This document shows, in pieces, positions 34,169 through 43,479 of a stretch of DNA of 64,000 nt. The notes under the pieces are model-generated. The model worked only from the letters and a program-made list of their open reading frames with translations. It searched no databases and was not told the DNA's origin. The stretch comes from S012-113 sp965368405 (GTDB lineage Bacteria > Bacteroidota > Bacteroidia > Cytophagales > Cyclobacteriaceae), in contig CBDUMS010000004.1 of assembly GCA_965368405.1 (NCBI GenBank), positions 1 through 64,000 on the forward strand. The letters are read 5' to 3'. Position numbers and translations under genes: made by a program. Each line of letters begins with the position of its first letter. Positions within the stretch are counted from its first letter, which is position 1.

Positions 34169-36731
34169 CTTCTTTTCTCAAGATATCTATTGGTGTATCA
34201 CCATAAACCGACCGGGTATTCAACCAGCCTATGGCTATGGTTATAAATGCCACGCCTAATGAAATGGTAACAACGTTAACAATATCCGGAGTGAATTCTA
34301 TCTTGAAAAAGAACACTGCGAGAGCCCAAGCTGATAATATCGATAGTATAGACCCTGTAAAACCAGCTATGACACCCAGATATGTATACTCTACTAGTGT
34401 AAGCGAAACAATTTGTTTACGGACTGCGCCTAGTGTTCGCAACAAAACATTTTCGCGCAACCTTGCAAAGCGTGAATTGCTAATCGCACCTATGAGAACG
34501 ATTAATCCCGTAAATACGCTAAACAGCGCCATAAACTGAATAACATAAGCTACTTTTTCCATGAAACCATCGATTGTCTCCAGGATTAGGCCAAGATCAA
34601 TGGCCGACACGTTCGGGAAGAATTTAACAAGGTCTTGTTGATAAAGCGAAGCCTTAACTTTATCGGGCGTTCTCGTCATTAGCACATAGAACTGTGGAGC
34701 CTTATCAATAATACCTTCAGGGAAAACAAAAATGAAGTTTGTCTGTATTCTCTGCCAATCAATTTTTCGGATCGATCCAATATAGGTGGTAATTGGAATT
34801 CCTTGGACATCGAAAATAATTTCATCGCCAAGCTCCACCTCAAGATTCTCTGCCATACTATCTGAGATTGACACAAACACGGAATCTCCTTCATTCTTAT
34901 ATGGCTTTAACTCGCCAAATAACATCTCTTCCGACTCAATAAGACTATCACGATAGGTAACGCGGTACTCACGTCGTAAAGACCAATTCGGAATATCAAC
35001 GGAAGTATCGGCTCGAAGGTCCTCGACCGTACGGCTCTGAAGCTCTTTGATGCGTGTAGTAACAATGGGTACCAGCTGTTGAATTGGGAGGTCACGCTCT
35101 TCCGTAAATTTAACAACATCATCTTTTTGGTAAGGTTGAATATCAAAAAGTACAGTATTGGGTCGATCTTCGCCACCCATAAACTCTACCTGTCCTAATA
35201 AGGCGTTTTGAATTTGGCCTAAGGTAGCGAGCAAAAATGCCCCTAATCCAATAACGATGACCAGAATAACCGTTTGATTATTCGGACGAAACAAATTGGA
35301 CATCCCCTGCCGTATAACGAAGCTTGGCGCAAATACCGTTAATCGTTTCATTAACAACATTATTAGTTTTGCCACCAGGAACAAGAGCGCAAAAGCAGCC
35401 ATTAGGCCACCCATAAATATTGAGCCAAATTGCCAACTATCGGTCTGCCAGACTGCAAAAAGCCATGGCGCAACCAAGATCATTAGTATGGTGACATAAC
35501 GCGTTTTCGAGCGTGCGGCGATTTCAGTAAAAAAGCTTCGAATAACAATTAGCGGAGGAATTTTTCTAACCATAGTAAGCGGTAGCACCGAGAACAGCAT
35601 TGATATGGCAATGCCTATCAGCAACCCTTTCAATAAGCTACTCCATACAATTCCAAAGCTCACTTCAATAGGCAATAACGAACCAAACAATACCGGGACG
35701 GATAACTGGATAAGAAGGCCCAGGACTATTCCTGCAATACTTCCTATCAACCCCAGAAATACAGACTGAATAAAGAATATGTTAAATGCCTGCCAGCCGC
35801 TTGCTCCCATACAGCGCAAGACCGCAACCGCATGTTTCTTTTGCTGAATATAAATGTGAATAGAGCTCGAAACTCCAATACACCCCAGAATTAAAGCCAC
35901 AAAAGCCAATAAATTAAAGAAGCGATAAAGGTTTTCAAATGCCCGACCCAGGTCTTCCTTTTGCTCCTCTACGGTATCATATCGATAATCAAGTTTTCTT
36001 AATTTAGGACGTAAATCATCTTCTATTACATCAATATCATCATCCTCGCCTAATTTAAAGTAAGTACGGTAGCTGGTTCTACTGCCAAACTGAATTAAAC
36101 CTGTACTATCTAATGAAGTAGCCGGAATATAAATTGAGGGTGTAAAACTCGTAGAAACAGCATTATTGCCTGGCATAGCCTGCACAATTCCACGTACTTC
36201 GAATACAGTTTTCCCAAGTTTGATAGAATCGCCCGAGCTTAGTTCGTATTGTATAGCAAGGTTCTCATCCACTAAAGCATAATCACCACCACTTAAGGTT
36301 GCCAGGGCATCGTTGGGCTGAACTTTGACCTCTCCATAAAATGGAAAGTTGCCCTCTTTCGCCACAATTTGTACAAGCCGAGCTCCGCCATGTACGTTCA
36401 TAAACAATGCCATAGAAGCAAAATGTATATCGGTTGCTCGCTCTTCACCCAGGGAGTCGATTTCTTGAATGAACGCCGAGTCTAGTGCACTATTGCTTCG
36501 AATAACTAGATCTGCTCCGAGGAGGTCTTTAGCCTGCAAATCAATGTCGCGCTGCAGATTTTCATTAAAGGAATCAATTGCAACAATAGAAGCAATTCCT
36601 ATTACGATAGAGGCGGTAAAAAGCAGTAAGCGACGAAGGTTATGCCTACCTTCCATCCACGCCATCTTCCAGACCCACTTATCATTGAAAAGATGCTTTT
36701 TCTTTTTCTTAATCTTGACAATAAAATCCAT
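34161..36731 (-). CDS. FtsX/YbbP-like ABC permease
   Basis: An 856-residue membrane protein. An N-terminal membrane helix and periplasmic MacB_PCD-like domain are followed by FtsX permease units, with several helices near 250-400 and again towards the C-terminus (about 700-856), separated by a large extracytoplasmic region. Ten or so helices match YbbP of E. coli rather than the four-helix LolC/MacB type. It starts on the stop of the ATPase gene (1-nt overlap). Substrate is unknown; the family is linked to lipid or lipoprotein handling. A divergent tesA-like esterase on the other side of the ATPase gene reproduces the E. coli tesA-ybbA-ybbP neighbourhood. Confidence 0.9.
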   Translation of the reverse strand: MDFIVKIKKKKKHLFNDKWVWKMAWMEGRHNLRRLLLFTASIVIGIASIVAIDSFNENLQRDIDLQAKDLLGADLVIRSNSALDSAFIQEIDSLGEERATDIHFASMALFMNVHGGARLVQIVAKEGNFPFYGEVKVQPNDALATLSGGDYALVDENLAIQYELSSGDSIKLGKTVFEVRGIVQAMPGNNAVSTSFTPSIYIPATSLDSTGLIQFGSRTSYRTYFKLGEDDDIDVIEDDLRPKLRKLDYRYDTVEEQKEDLGRAFENLYRFFNLLAFVALILGCIGVSSSIHIYIQQKKHAVAVLRCMGASGWQAFNIFFIQSVFLGLIGSIAGIVLGLLIQLSVPVLFGSLLPIEVSFGIVWSSLLKGLLIGIAISMLFSVLPLTMVRKIPPLIVIRSFFTEIAARSKTRYVTILMILVAPWLFAVWQTDSWQFGSIFMGGLMAAFALLFLVAKLIMLLMKRLTVFAPSFVIRQGMSNLFRPNNQTVILVIVIGLGAFLLATLGQIQNALLGQVEFMGGEDRPNTVLFDIQPYQKDDVVKFTEERDLPIQQLVPIVTTRIKELQSRTVEDLRADTSVDIPNWSLRREYRVTYRDSLIESEEMLFGELKPYKNEGDSVFVSISDSMAENLEVELGDEIIFDVQGIPITTYIGSIRKIDWQRIQTNFIFVFPEGIIDKAPQFYVLMTRTPDKVKASLYQQDLVKFFPNVSAIDLGLILETIDGFMEKVAYVIQFMALFSVFTGLIVLIGAISNSRFARLRENVLLRTLGAVRKQIVSLTLVEYTYLGVIAGFTGSILSILSAWALAVFFFKIEFTPDIVNVVTISLGVAFITIAIGWLNTRSVYGDTPIDILRKEGE

Positions 36732-37414
36732 TATACTGCCTTCAAGCGTTTATCTTCAACTAAATCGCCTGATTTCAGGTAGAGGATTCTATCTGTCATT
36801 TGTGCCAATTCATAATTATGGGTAACCATAATTAGCGTTGTTCCCAATTCTCTATTCATTTCAAAAACCAGTTCGGTTATTTCTTTGGCGGTCTCTTCAT
36901 CCAGGTTTCCTGTGGGCTCATCAGCAAAAAGTACTTTTGGGTCGGTAATAAAGGCACGGGCCAGCGCTACCCTTTGCTGTTCACCACCTGAAAGCTGCGA
37001 AGGAAAATGATCCATTCGTTCTGCCAGACCAACACGCTTAAGCAGGGCTGTTGCGCGGTCTCTAGAAGATGTTTTTCCACCTCGTAAATCGAGTGGCACC
37101 ATAACATTTTCTAAGGCCGTAAGTGTGGGCAAAAGTTGAAAATTTTGAAAGATAAACCCCACGCTCTGGTTTCGTAAATAAGCTCGATCGTCTTCGTCTA
37201 ATGAACTTAAACGAACATCAGCTAACGTAACATCGCCGGTTGTTGGAATATCGAGACCGGCACAAATCCCTAAAAGTGTAGTTTTTCCACTTCCCGAAGG
37301 ACCAACAATGGCCATGGTCTCTCCATCATCAACATGAAAGCTGATGTTATTCAGAACATGGAGCTCCTTACCAGAAATTGAAAAAATCTTTGAAATATCA
37401 TTAACAGTTAGCAT
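36731..37414 (-). CDS. ABC-transporter ATPase (LolD/YbbA-like)
   Basis: A 227-residue ATPase. The Walker A motif is GPSGSGKTTLL at about 39-49. The Q-loop is in IFQNFQLLP, the signature motif is LSGGEQQRVALARA, the Walker B is LFADEPTGNLD, and the H-loop is MVTHNYELAQ. The MacB/LolD/YbbA subfamily is indicated by the 'ADEPTGNLD' signature. It forms an operon with the adjacent ten-helix permease and starts 82 nt from the divergent SGNH esterase. It should power mechanotransmission rather than classical solute transport. Confidence 0.95.
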   Translation of the reverse strand: MLTVNDISKIFSISGKELHVLNNISFHVDDGETMAIVGPSGSGKTTLLGICAGLDIPTTGDVTLADVRLSSLDEDDRAYLRNQSVGFIFQNFQLLPTLTALENVMVPLDLRGGKTSSRDRATALLKRVGLAERMDHFPSQLSGGEQQRVALARAFITDPKVLFADEPTGNLDEETAKEITELVFEMNRELGTTLIMVTHNYELAQMTDRILYLKSGDLVEDKRLKAV

Positions 37415-37496
37415 TTTTTGGGTATTGGTACGTCTAAAGATGTAATATTACTATATTTTGTTATTAACTTAACAGCTAATCAAGTAACGTAGTTCG

Positions 37497-38108
37497 ATGC
37501 AATCAGTTTTATCTTTTTTATTGGTGATTTTATTAATGGTTCCTGATAAACAAGTCGATCAAAAATCGATAATATTTTATGGCGATAGTATCACAGCCGG
37601 TTATGGACTAGGTACCGAATTCGCCTTTCCTCAACTTATCGGCGATAAGCTAAATAATGCAGGTTATGAAATTGATGTCGTAAATGCTGGCTTAAGTGGA
37701 GAAACCAGCGCTGGCGGGCTTACTCGAATTGACTGGATCCTTAACCGGCGCTTCGATGTATTTGTTCTGGAATTAGGGGGCAACGATGGCTTACGCGGAA
37801 TTCCTGTGGCTGAAACTAAAAAGAACCTGCAAAAGATAATTGATAAGGTAAAAGAAAAATACCCTGATACTCAGATAGTAGTTGCCGGCATGATGGTTCC
37901 TCCAAACATGGGTCCGGACTATTCAGAAGCTTTTATACAAGTTTTTAAGGAGCTCGCCGAAACAAATAAAACTACGTATATACCGTTTATTCTCGATGGT
38001 GTAGGCGGTATTGAGGGATTAAATCAACCCGACGGGATACATCCCAATGTAGAAGGCCATCAAATCATCGCAGACAAGATATACCCGGTCATTAAAAGCT
38101 TATTATAG
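37497..38108 (+). CDS. SGNH-hydrolase (TesA-like arylesterase/lysophospholipase)
   Basis: A 203-residue protein with a signal peptide (SVLSFLLVILLMVP). The GDSITAGYGL block supplies the catalytic serine, ELGGNDGLRG the oxyanion Gly/Asn, and DGIHPNVEGHQI the Asp/His pair. It is a small periplasmic esterase of the TesA/arylesterase group, which hydrolyses thioesters, lysophospholipids or aryl esters. Its divergent arrangement with the YbbA/YbbP-like genes parallels tesA in E. coli, so the esterase and transporter may handle the same lipid. Confidence 0.92.
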   Translation: MQSVLSFLLVILLMVPDKQVDQKSIIFYGDSITAGYGLGTEFAFPQLIGDKLNNAGYEIDVVNAGLSGETSAGGLTRIDWILNRRFDVFVLELGGNDGLRGIPVAETKKNLQKIIDKVKEKYPDTQIVVAGMMVPPNMGPDYSEAFIQVFKELAETNKTTYIPFILDGVGGIEGLNQPDGIHPNVEGHQIIADKIYPVIKSLL

Positions 38109-38123
38109 GTTTCTTTTCCATTA

Positions 38124-38141
38124 ACTTAATACTGATTAAGT
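38124..38141. terminator. Inverted repeat after the esterase gene
   Basis: ACTTAAT, a 4-nt loop (actg) and ATTAAGT form a perfect 7-bp stem, 15 nt after the esterase stop. The stem is AT-rich and no U-run follows directly, so it is either a weak terminator or an operator for the following sigma-factor gene. Confidence 0.3.
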
Positions 38142-38211
38142 ACGTTCAAATAAAAAAATCCGGTAACGCTGTAAGAAACGGATTGGTTTCTGCACTAATA
38201 CTAAAAAGCCT

Positions 38212-38697
38212 TTGAGGACGGAAAAACCATCATCAAATGTAGTCGATATGCTCAGGGATCATACCGGAATGATTCATAAGCTCAGTCGTATGTATTCGAA
38301 CAACGAATCGGAATTTGAAGATTTGAAACAGGAAATCAATTACCAGCTGATAAAGTCGTACCCCCGCTTTCGAGGAGAGAGTAAATTAAGTACCTGGGTG
38401 TACAAAGTCGCCCTGTTTACCGCACTGGCTCAGCTAAGAAAGCAGCGTACAGATGTTTCTTTCGTCTCCGAAATCCCTGAGCGCACAACTCCAGCTGAAG
38501 ACAACGATTGGGAAGAGTTATTGATCGCAATTAAAAAGCTACCTGAAATTGATCGCTCGATTATTTTCTTGTATCTAGAAGACAGGCCTTATAAGGAAAT
38601 GGCCGAGATACTCGGTATTACGGAATCTAACTTGGGCGTAAAGCTTAACCGGATCAAAAAGAAGCTTAAGAACTATTTTAATAAATCTTCTGAGTAA
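38212..38697 (+). CDS. ECF-type RNA polymerase sigma factor
   Basis: A 161-residue sigma-70 family protein with region 2 (SRMYSNNESEFEDLKQEINYQ, then FRGESKLSTWVYKVALFTA) and region 4 (LPEIDRSIIFLYLEDRPYKE, then LGITESNLGVKLNRIKKKL). The start is a TTG at 38212; an ATG at 38248 would remove 12 residues and part of the first helix, so I keep the TTG with reservation. The next gene overlaps the stop by 1 nt and encodes a membrane protein, the position where an anti-sigma factor is often found. No FecR/SusC-type genes adjoin. Confidence 0.85.
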   Translation: MRTEKPSSNVVDMLRDHTGMIHKLSRMYSNNESEFEDLKQEINYQLIKSYPRFRGESKLSTWVYKVALFTALAQLRKQRTDVSFVSEIPERTTPAEDNDWEELLIAIKKLPEIDRSIIFLYLEDRPYKEMAEILGITESNLGVKLNRIKKKLKNYFNKSSE

Positions 38698-39275
38698 TGA
38701 ATGATTTAAAGGCAAAATGGAAAACAGTTTTAACTCCAAGGTATTCCGAAGAGGAGTTGAAAAGTATTTACAACATAAAAAAAGACCATAGCCTTGGCTT
38801 CTTAAGAGCAAAGTTAGGTTGGGACTTAGTTGTTGCGGAGATAATCGTCGTTGCCTTTATAGTTTTTCTTCAAATAATAGATCTTAGTTCAAGTAATTTC
38901 TGGTCGATGATAATGGCGTTTATTGGGATTCAGCATTTATTTTTATACCAACTACAAGCGAAACTAATTGAAAAACGCCTGCAGTTTGCTGATAATCTAT
39001 CTCAGTCGCTGCAGACCTCCATTAAACTGTTAAAAGGCCTACTCTGGCATTATAGAATTTGGCCTGCTGTGCTTAGCCTTGTGCTCTATTCGGGATACTA
39101 TTTATGGTTTAGGCCGGATTGGTCTACACTCACCCTGGCGCTTCAAGGGTGGGTCATTATTGTTTTAGTTACCAGTATCTCTACCTTGCTGAGCGCTCTA
39201 GTGGTAAGAAAACAAATTGATCATCTTAGTCAATTATTTCAAAAGCTAGCTTCTTCGGCGAATGAGCCTAGCTAG
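38697..39275 (+). CDS. Membrane protein paired with the sigma factor
   Basis: A 192-residue protein. A hydrophilic N-terminus of about 45 residues is followed by about four hydrophobic helices near 50-70, 73-92, 120-140 and 148-170, and then a hydrophilic C-terminus. The cytoplasmic N-terminus could bind the sigma factor, as expected for an unusual anti-sigma or signal-receiving partner, but it has no zinc-binding or FecR-like motif. The call rests on operon position (TAATG overlap) rather than similarity. Confidence 0.65.
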   Translation: MNDLKAKWKTVLTPRYSEEELKSIYNIKKDHSLGFLRAKLGWDLVVAEIIVVAFIVFLQIIDLSSSNFWSMIMAFIGIQHLFLYQLQAKLIEKRLQFADNLSQSLQTSIKLLKGLLWHYRIWPAVLSLVLYSGYYLWFRPDWSTLTLALQGWVIIVLVTSISTLLSALVVRKQIDHLSQLFQKLASSANEPS

Positions 39276-39281
39276 AATTAA

Positions 39282-39890
39282 CTACTTCTTCTTACAGTAC
39301 TTATTGATTGCCGCCTCTGCGTCTGGGACGTTAAGGCTTTTTGCCTTATTAAAATCTTCGCAGGCTGATTTGCGGCGTTTCGCATTAACATGTAAAATAC
39401 CACGGTACAAATATGCTTGACCGTTCTGAGCATCTAAACGAATAGCGTCTTCGTAATCGCTCAATGCTTCTCTAACCTTGCCCATTCGGTAATTAGCTTT
39501 ACCTCGGTACATAAATGCAGAACTATTTTGGTTAAACTTCTTTATTACTGCATTAAACTGATAATAAGCATTTTCAAAATCGCCATTCTTAAATTCAATA
39601 TTACCAATGCTTAAATGTGCCTGAACATGATCTGGATTGAGCTTTAGAACACTGTAGAAATCCTTCATTGCATCTTCTTCTTTCTGAAGTTCCTGGTATG
39701 CTCGTCCTCTATTATAAATTATCTCTATCGCCCTGGGCTTGATGGCCAGCACTTTAGAATATTCCTCAATAGCTTTTTGATAGTCTCCGGATTGAAAATA
39801 TTGGTCTCCCAGATCACTCTTTTCCCTGGTACAACCTAATGCTACCAGTGCAACAACGAGCAACATTGTTGCTCTTAAAATTAATCCCAC
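39282..39890 (-). CDS. TPR lipoprotein
   Basis: A 202-residue protein. Lipoprotein signal MGLILRATMLLVVALVALGC, lipidated Cys about 20, starting from GTG at 39890; starting at the internal ATG would leave a very short signal. The mature part is about five tetratricopeptide repeats (GDQYFQSGDYQKAIEEYSKV, YNRGRAYQELQKEEDAMKDF and three more) followed by a Lys-rich end. It should be a periplasmic scaffold. The upstream hydrolase gene lies 6 nt away on the same strand, so they share a transcript. Confidence 0.83.
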   Translation of the reverse strand: MGLILRATMLLVVALVALGCTREKSDLGDQYFQSGDYQKAIEEYSKVLAIKPRAIEIIYNRGRAYQELQKEEDAMKDFYSVLKLNPDHVQAHLSIGNIEFKNGDFENAYYQFNAVIKKFNQNSSAFMYRGKANYRMGKVREALSDYEDAIRLDAQNGQAYLYRGILHVNAKRRKSACEDFNKAKSLNVPDAEAAINKYCKKK

Positions 39891-39896
39891 TTTTAA

Positions 39897-40643
39897 TTAT
39901 TTAAACTTCTCTAAAAAATCTTCTACTACATCCCAATACCGAAGAGAATCACCAAATTGGTTCCAAAGCGCTTTAGAACCGTGGTTTCCGGCCGTTGTTG
40001 GCAAATAATACTCTTTTATTTCTCCAGGGATAGCCTCATAAATATTCCACCAACTACCCTTCTCATTTTTAGCAGATGTAATAAACACCGGTTTAGTAAT
40101 GTTTTTCGCTCCCTCTGCAATATAGGTTGCTGATTTACCCTGACTTTTAAAGTACTCGCCAGGAGAAAATGCCAGAATACCATCAACAGCATCAGGATTA
40201 TCACCGGCATAGCGCAATACCAACGCCGAAGAATAAGAACTGCCCCATATAATGATCTTACCTTCAGTGAAGTAGTTTTTGGCGTAATCAACGGCAGCCT
40301 CAATATCCTGATAAGTATCTATATATGTAGTTGGTTTCATCGCCTTTTCGGCAGACAATACTGTACTATTTCGAACTCCATTATTTTCATATCCCGATCG
40401 CAGGTCAACCGCCATACAGTTATAACCCAAATTATTGAGTCGTGGAGCAATTTCCAGATATTCACCACGGCTCGATCTTGCTTGATGAAAAAGCACGATA
40501 AACGGTGCCGTTTTATCATGGGAAAGGTATAGGTCGGCAGTTATAGTTATACCGTCTTTCGATGGAAAGCTAATTTCTTTTTTATTCTGTGGTGCAGATA
40601 AAAGTAAAATGGCGAGAAAGGCGAATGTCTGAACTATAAGCAT
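39897..40643 (-). CDS. Exported alpha/beta hydrolase (dienelactone-hydrolase-like)
   Basis: A 248-residue protein with a signal sequence (FAFLAILLLSAP). The alpha/beta fold begins with ITADLYLSHDKTAPFIVLFHQ, which supplies the oxyanion HQ motif, and the nucleophile elbow is WGSSYSSAL (G-S-S-Y-S). The Asp is probable in the KNEKGSWW region and the His in TTAGNHGSKAL. Substrate unknown. It lies between the DUF3108 and TPR genes in a minus-strand run and was probably cotranscribed with them. Confidence 0.85.
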   Translation of the reverse strand: MLIVQTFAFLAILLLSAPQNKKEISFPSKDGITITADLYLSHDKTAPFIVLFHQARSSRGEYLEIAPRLNNLGYNCMAVDLRSGYENNGVRNSTVLSAEKAMKPTTYIDTYQDIEAAVDYAKNYFTEGKIIIWGSSYSSALVLRYAGDNPDAVDGILAFSPGEYFKSQGKSATYIAEGAKNITKPVFITSAKNEKGSWWNIYEAIPGEIKEYYLPTTAGNHGSKALWNQFGDSLRYWDVVEDFLEKFK

Positions 40644-40659
40644 TGCGCAAAGTTAAAGA

Positions 40660-41481
40660 TTAATCATCTACTAATGCCGGTTTGTTCCTTAAACCACGGA
40701 AAGAAGTCAATTCAATGCCGGCATGTCCAACAAACATCTCTGCCTCAACTTTTAATGGAATCTTGTTTTCATCATCCGAAATCCACGCCAGGATAGAATC
40801 CTCTCCTTCAAAAATTGAGTTCTCGGGCATTACAGGGCGAAAAACTATACTTTTAAAATCCCCAGCTTTTGTTTCAACCACTTCACGGTTATAACAAATT
40901 ACCTGAAAGTCATAAAAGGTATCATCCAGAAATGCCTTAAAGGTAATTGTATCGCCAATCGCAACAGTACTAAAGTCCATCGTTCGCATATACATAAAAC
41001 CAGAAATCATCCCTCGTGTTACATCCTGCATTTCATAGATCGTTGCTGGTTTAAAAGTTCCTTTATCAAAGTTGTAATCACTTACTTTAATTACGGAGTC
41101 TTCATGAAAGAATTCTGTAATGTCAATTTTCTTGTATTTCCCTTCTTTAAGGTTACGCTGAGCCATATGCGTAACTAAGGTAGCGGTGTCGATATAAGAT
41201 TTCCATAGATCATCTACCGGAGCAACAAAGCCCACAAATCCACTAGTCCGACCAACTACATCTACCTGGTAGGTCGGTCTATCGTGCAATTCAACAGTTC
41301 CCTCTTTCACCTTCCAAGAACCACGTCCGACAGTGAAAAACCCATAGGTTGCTTTGTACTCCAGAAACTCGCCTTCCATGAAGGCATTATTTTGCAAATA
41401 TTCTTCCCGAGGCACATCCTGGGTAAAAGAAGATAGCGTCAGTAATAAAAAAAGACCTATATATACTTGTTTGATAGCCAT
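40660..41481 (-). CDS. DUF3108-family exported protein
   Basis: A 273-residue protein with a signal peptide (VYIGLFLLLTLSSFTQ). The mature part resembles DUF3108: FLEYKATYGFFTVGRGSWKV, WKSYIDTATLVTHMAQR and a C-terminal beta-rich VFRPVMPENSIFEGEDSILAW region. Such proteins are beta-barrel-like periplasmic folds without known function. It is placed 42 nt downstream of dapD on the same strand and 16 nt upstream of the hydrolase gene. Confidence 0.85.
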   Translation of the reverse strand: MAIKQVYIGLFLLLTLSSFTQDVPREEYLQNNAFMEGEFLEYKATYGFFTVGRGSWKVKEGTVELHDRPTYQVDVVGRTSGFVGFVAPVDDLWKSYIDTATLVTHMAQRNLKEGKYKKIDITEFFHEDSVIKVSDYNFDKGTFKPATIYEMQDVTRGMISGFMYMRTMDFSTVAIGDTITFKAFLDDTFYDFQVICYNREVVETKAGDFKSIVFRPVMPENSIFEGEDSILAWISDDENKIPLKVEAEMFVGHAGIELTSFRGLRNKPALVDD

Positions 41482-41523
41482 AAATTCAAACCATGTCTTT
41501 CAAAGTTTGTGCCAAAAATAACA

Positions 41524-42330
41524 TTAAATCGAAATGTCGTATTCGCGCAAAGCACTATTCAACGATGTTTTCTTATCTGTACTTTCCTTACGATTACCAA
41601 TAATTAACGCGCAAGGCACCTGATATGTTCCAGCTTTAAACTCCTTCGGTATTGTTCCAGGAATTACTACACTGCGCGGCGGTACATAGCCGCGATGGGT
41701 AACGGGCTCATCGCCGGTAACATCAATTATCTTGGTTGAAGCCGTTAAAGTAACATTGGCGCCCAATACAGCTTCCGAGCCTATTCTTACACCCTCTACC
41801 AAAATGCATCGAGAACCAACGAAGGCATTGTCTTCTACAATTACTGGTGCAGCCTGAACGGGCTCAAGCACTCCACCAATTCCTACTCCACCGCTTAAAT
41901 GAACATTTTTACCGATTTGAGCACAACTACCTACTGTTGCCCAGGTGTCTACCATGGTACCCGAATCTACGTAGGCACCAATATTTACATACGATGGCAT
42001 CATTACCACGCCTGCACTAATATAGGCACCATAACGTGCCACAGCATGGGGCACGACCCTAATCCCCAGCTTTTCATATTCCTTTTTTAAGGCGATTTTA
42101 TCATAAAACTCAAGAGGACCAGCATGGGATGTTGCCATTGAGCGCGTAGGGAAATACAAGATCACCGCTTTCTTTACCCAATCATTAACCTTCCAATCAT
42201 CACCAATAGGTTCAGCAACTCTTAATTTTCCTTTATCCAGATCCTCTATAACGAGTTCAATATCTTTAATTGTAGCCGGGTCTTTTAATAAACTTCTGTC
42301 CTCCCAAGCTGCCTCAATTCTTTGTATCAT
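41524..42330 (-). CDS. dapD: Tetrahydrodipicolinate N-succinyltransferase
   Basis: A 268-residue left-handed beta-helix enzyme of lysine and meso-diaminopimelate synthesis, transferring succinyl from succinyl-CoA to tetrahydrodipicolinate. An N-terminal helical domain is followed by hexapeptide repeats (GAYVDSGTMVDTWATVGSCAQIGKNV, then NAFVGSRCILVEGVRIGSEAVLG). It has normal length. The ATG at 42330 lies only 27 nt from the divergent glycosyltransferase start, so the promoters overlap the two coding regions. It heads the run dapD-DUF3108-hydrolase-TPR. Confidence 0.95.
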   Translation of the reverse strand: MIQRIEAAWEDRSLLKDPATIKDIELVIEDLDKGKLRVAEPIGDDWKVNDWVKKAVILYFPTRSMATSHAGPLEFYDKIALKKEYEKLGIRVVPHAVARYGAYISAGVVMMPSYVNIGAYVDSGTMVDTWATVGSCAQIGKNVHLSGGVGIGGVLEPVQAAPVIVEDNAFVGSRCILVEGVRIGSEAVLGANVTLTASTKIIDVTGDEPVTHRGYVPPRSVVIPGTIPKEFKAGTYQVPCALIIGNRKESTDKKTSLNSALREYDISI

Positions 42331-42357
42331 TGTTTAGAATTCTAATTCTTATTGTAA

Positions 42358-43461
42358 TTGAACGCGAAGATAATAATTGCTGGAACATTAAAACCCGTAT
42401 CAGAACCTCGTTCCTACAAAAAAATTGCAACAAGCCTAGCACGGTTGGGGTATCAAGTTGATATAATAGGTGCTTACCCCAGCGCAGATAAAACACCAAA
42501 TGCAATCTTTCTTCACCCTCATAATTACACCCGAAGAGGGCTAAAACGATTCTTGTTGCCGTGGAAAATATTCCGCAAAATCACCAAAATCAAGCCCGAT
42601 ATATTAATCGTTAACACGCATGAACTTCTACTGATAGGCAGTATATTCCGCGTCCTTTTTAGGAAGCGGCTCATTTACGACATCCGGGAAAATTACAATT
42701 ATAATTTAAGATATCAGGGCATTTATCCTGAACCAATCGGTTGGTTGCTGGGAAGCTATGTTCGATTTAAAGAAATTATATTCAGTCCATTTGTTGACTA
42801 TTTCTTTCTTGCTGAAGACTGTTATCGTAAAGAGATCGGTTTCATTAAAACAAGGAAGCATCTAGTGTTGGAAAACAAATACATCCCCGAACAACTTGTA
42901 AATTTTAAGGAAGGCAATCACTCCGTAGAGTTCCTAATGTCGGGCACGATAAGTATTCTTTATGGAGCCCTTGAGGCGCTTAAGTTTATCTCATACTTTT
43001 CACCTGAAAAATACTCCATGCATATAATTGGTCATTGTCCAAGTCCTGCCCTGCGCACCACGCTCGAATCGAATGCACAGGAGCTAGACAATTTGACAGT
43101 GTCCCTTTCAGCAGATCCAGTACCCCATGAAGAACTTCTGGAGGCTATAAACCAAAACACTGTAGGAATTCTGCCATACCAAGCGAATAAAAGCACCAAA
43201 AACAAGCTACCTACCAAGCTCTTTGAGTACATTGGCATGGGTATTCCTGTACTTATTTCACCCAACTCGCTTTGGCAAAGGATCATTGATCAATACAAAG
43301 CTGGCGGTGTTGTAGACTTTAACCAAGTGCCCAATATGGACCACATAAGCAATAGTATTAATTTAAGAAAAGAATCTAATCGCATTGATTTACAGAATAT
43401 TATGTGGGAATCGAATGAAAGCTCACTTCTCAATGCGCTGAAAGAAGTTTTACGAAATTAA
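42358..43461 (+). CDS. Glycosyltransferase (GT4-like)
   Basis: A 367-residue two-domain GT-B-type enzyme. The N-terminal Rossmann half contains KIIIAGTLKPV and YKKIATSLARLGYQVDIIGA. The C-terminal half contains VEFLMSGTISILYGALEALKF and the nucleotide-sugar binding region VGILPYQANKSTKNKLPTKLF followed by EYIGMGIPVLISP. The latter is the usual E-x7-E-like GT4 site. It has no signal peptide and is probably peripheral membrane or cytoplasmic, acting in polysaccharide synthesis. The start is TTG at 42358, the only codon allowing the first beta strand. Donor and acceptor are unknown. Confidence 0.82.
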   Translation: MNAKIIIAGTLKPVSEPRSYKKIATSLARLGYQVDIIGAYPSADKTPNAIFLHPHNYTRRGLKRFLLPWKIFRKITKIKPDILIVNTHELLLIGSIFRVLFRKRLIYDIRENYNYNLRYQGIYPEPIGWLLGSYVRFKEIIFSPFVDYFFLAEDCYRKEIGFIKTRKHLVLENKYIPEQLVNFKEGNHSVEFLMSGTISILYGALEALKFISYFSPEKYSMHIIGHCPSPALRTTLESNAQELDNLTVSLSADPVPHEELLEAINQNTVGILPYQANKSTKNKLPTKLFEYIGMGIPVLISPNSLWQRIIDQYKAGGVVDFNQVPNMDHISNSINLRKESNRIDLQNIMWESNESSLLNALKEVLRN

Positions 43462-43479
43462 TATTAATCTAATATTTTT

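Noticed and set aside
42334..42345. 12-bp palindrome TTAGAATTCTAA between the dapD and glycosyltransferase starts
   Set aside because: It resembles the iron-locus palindrome, but its spacing differs (no N4), and a 12-bp AT-rich palindrome is not rare.
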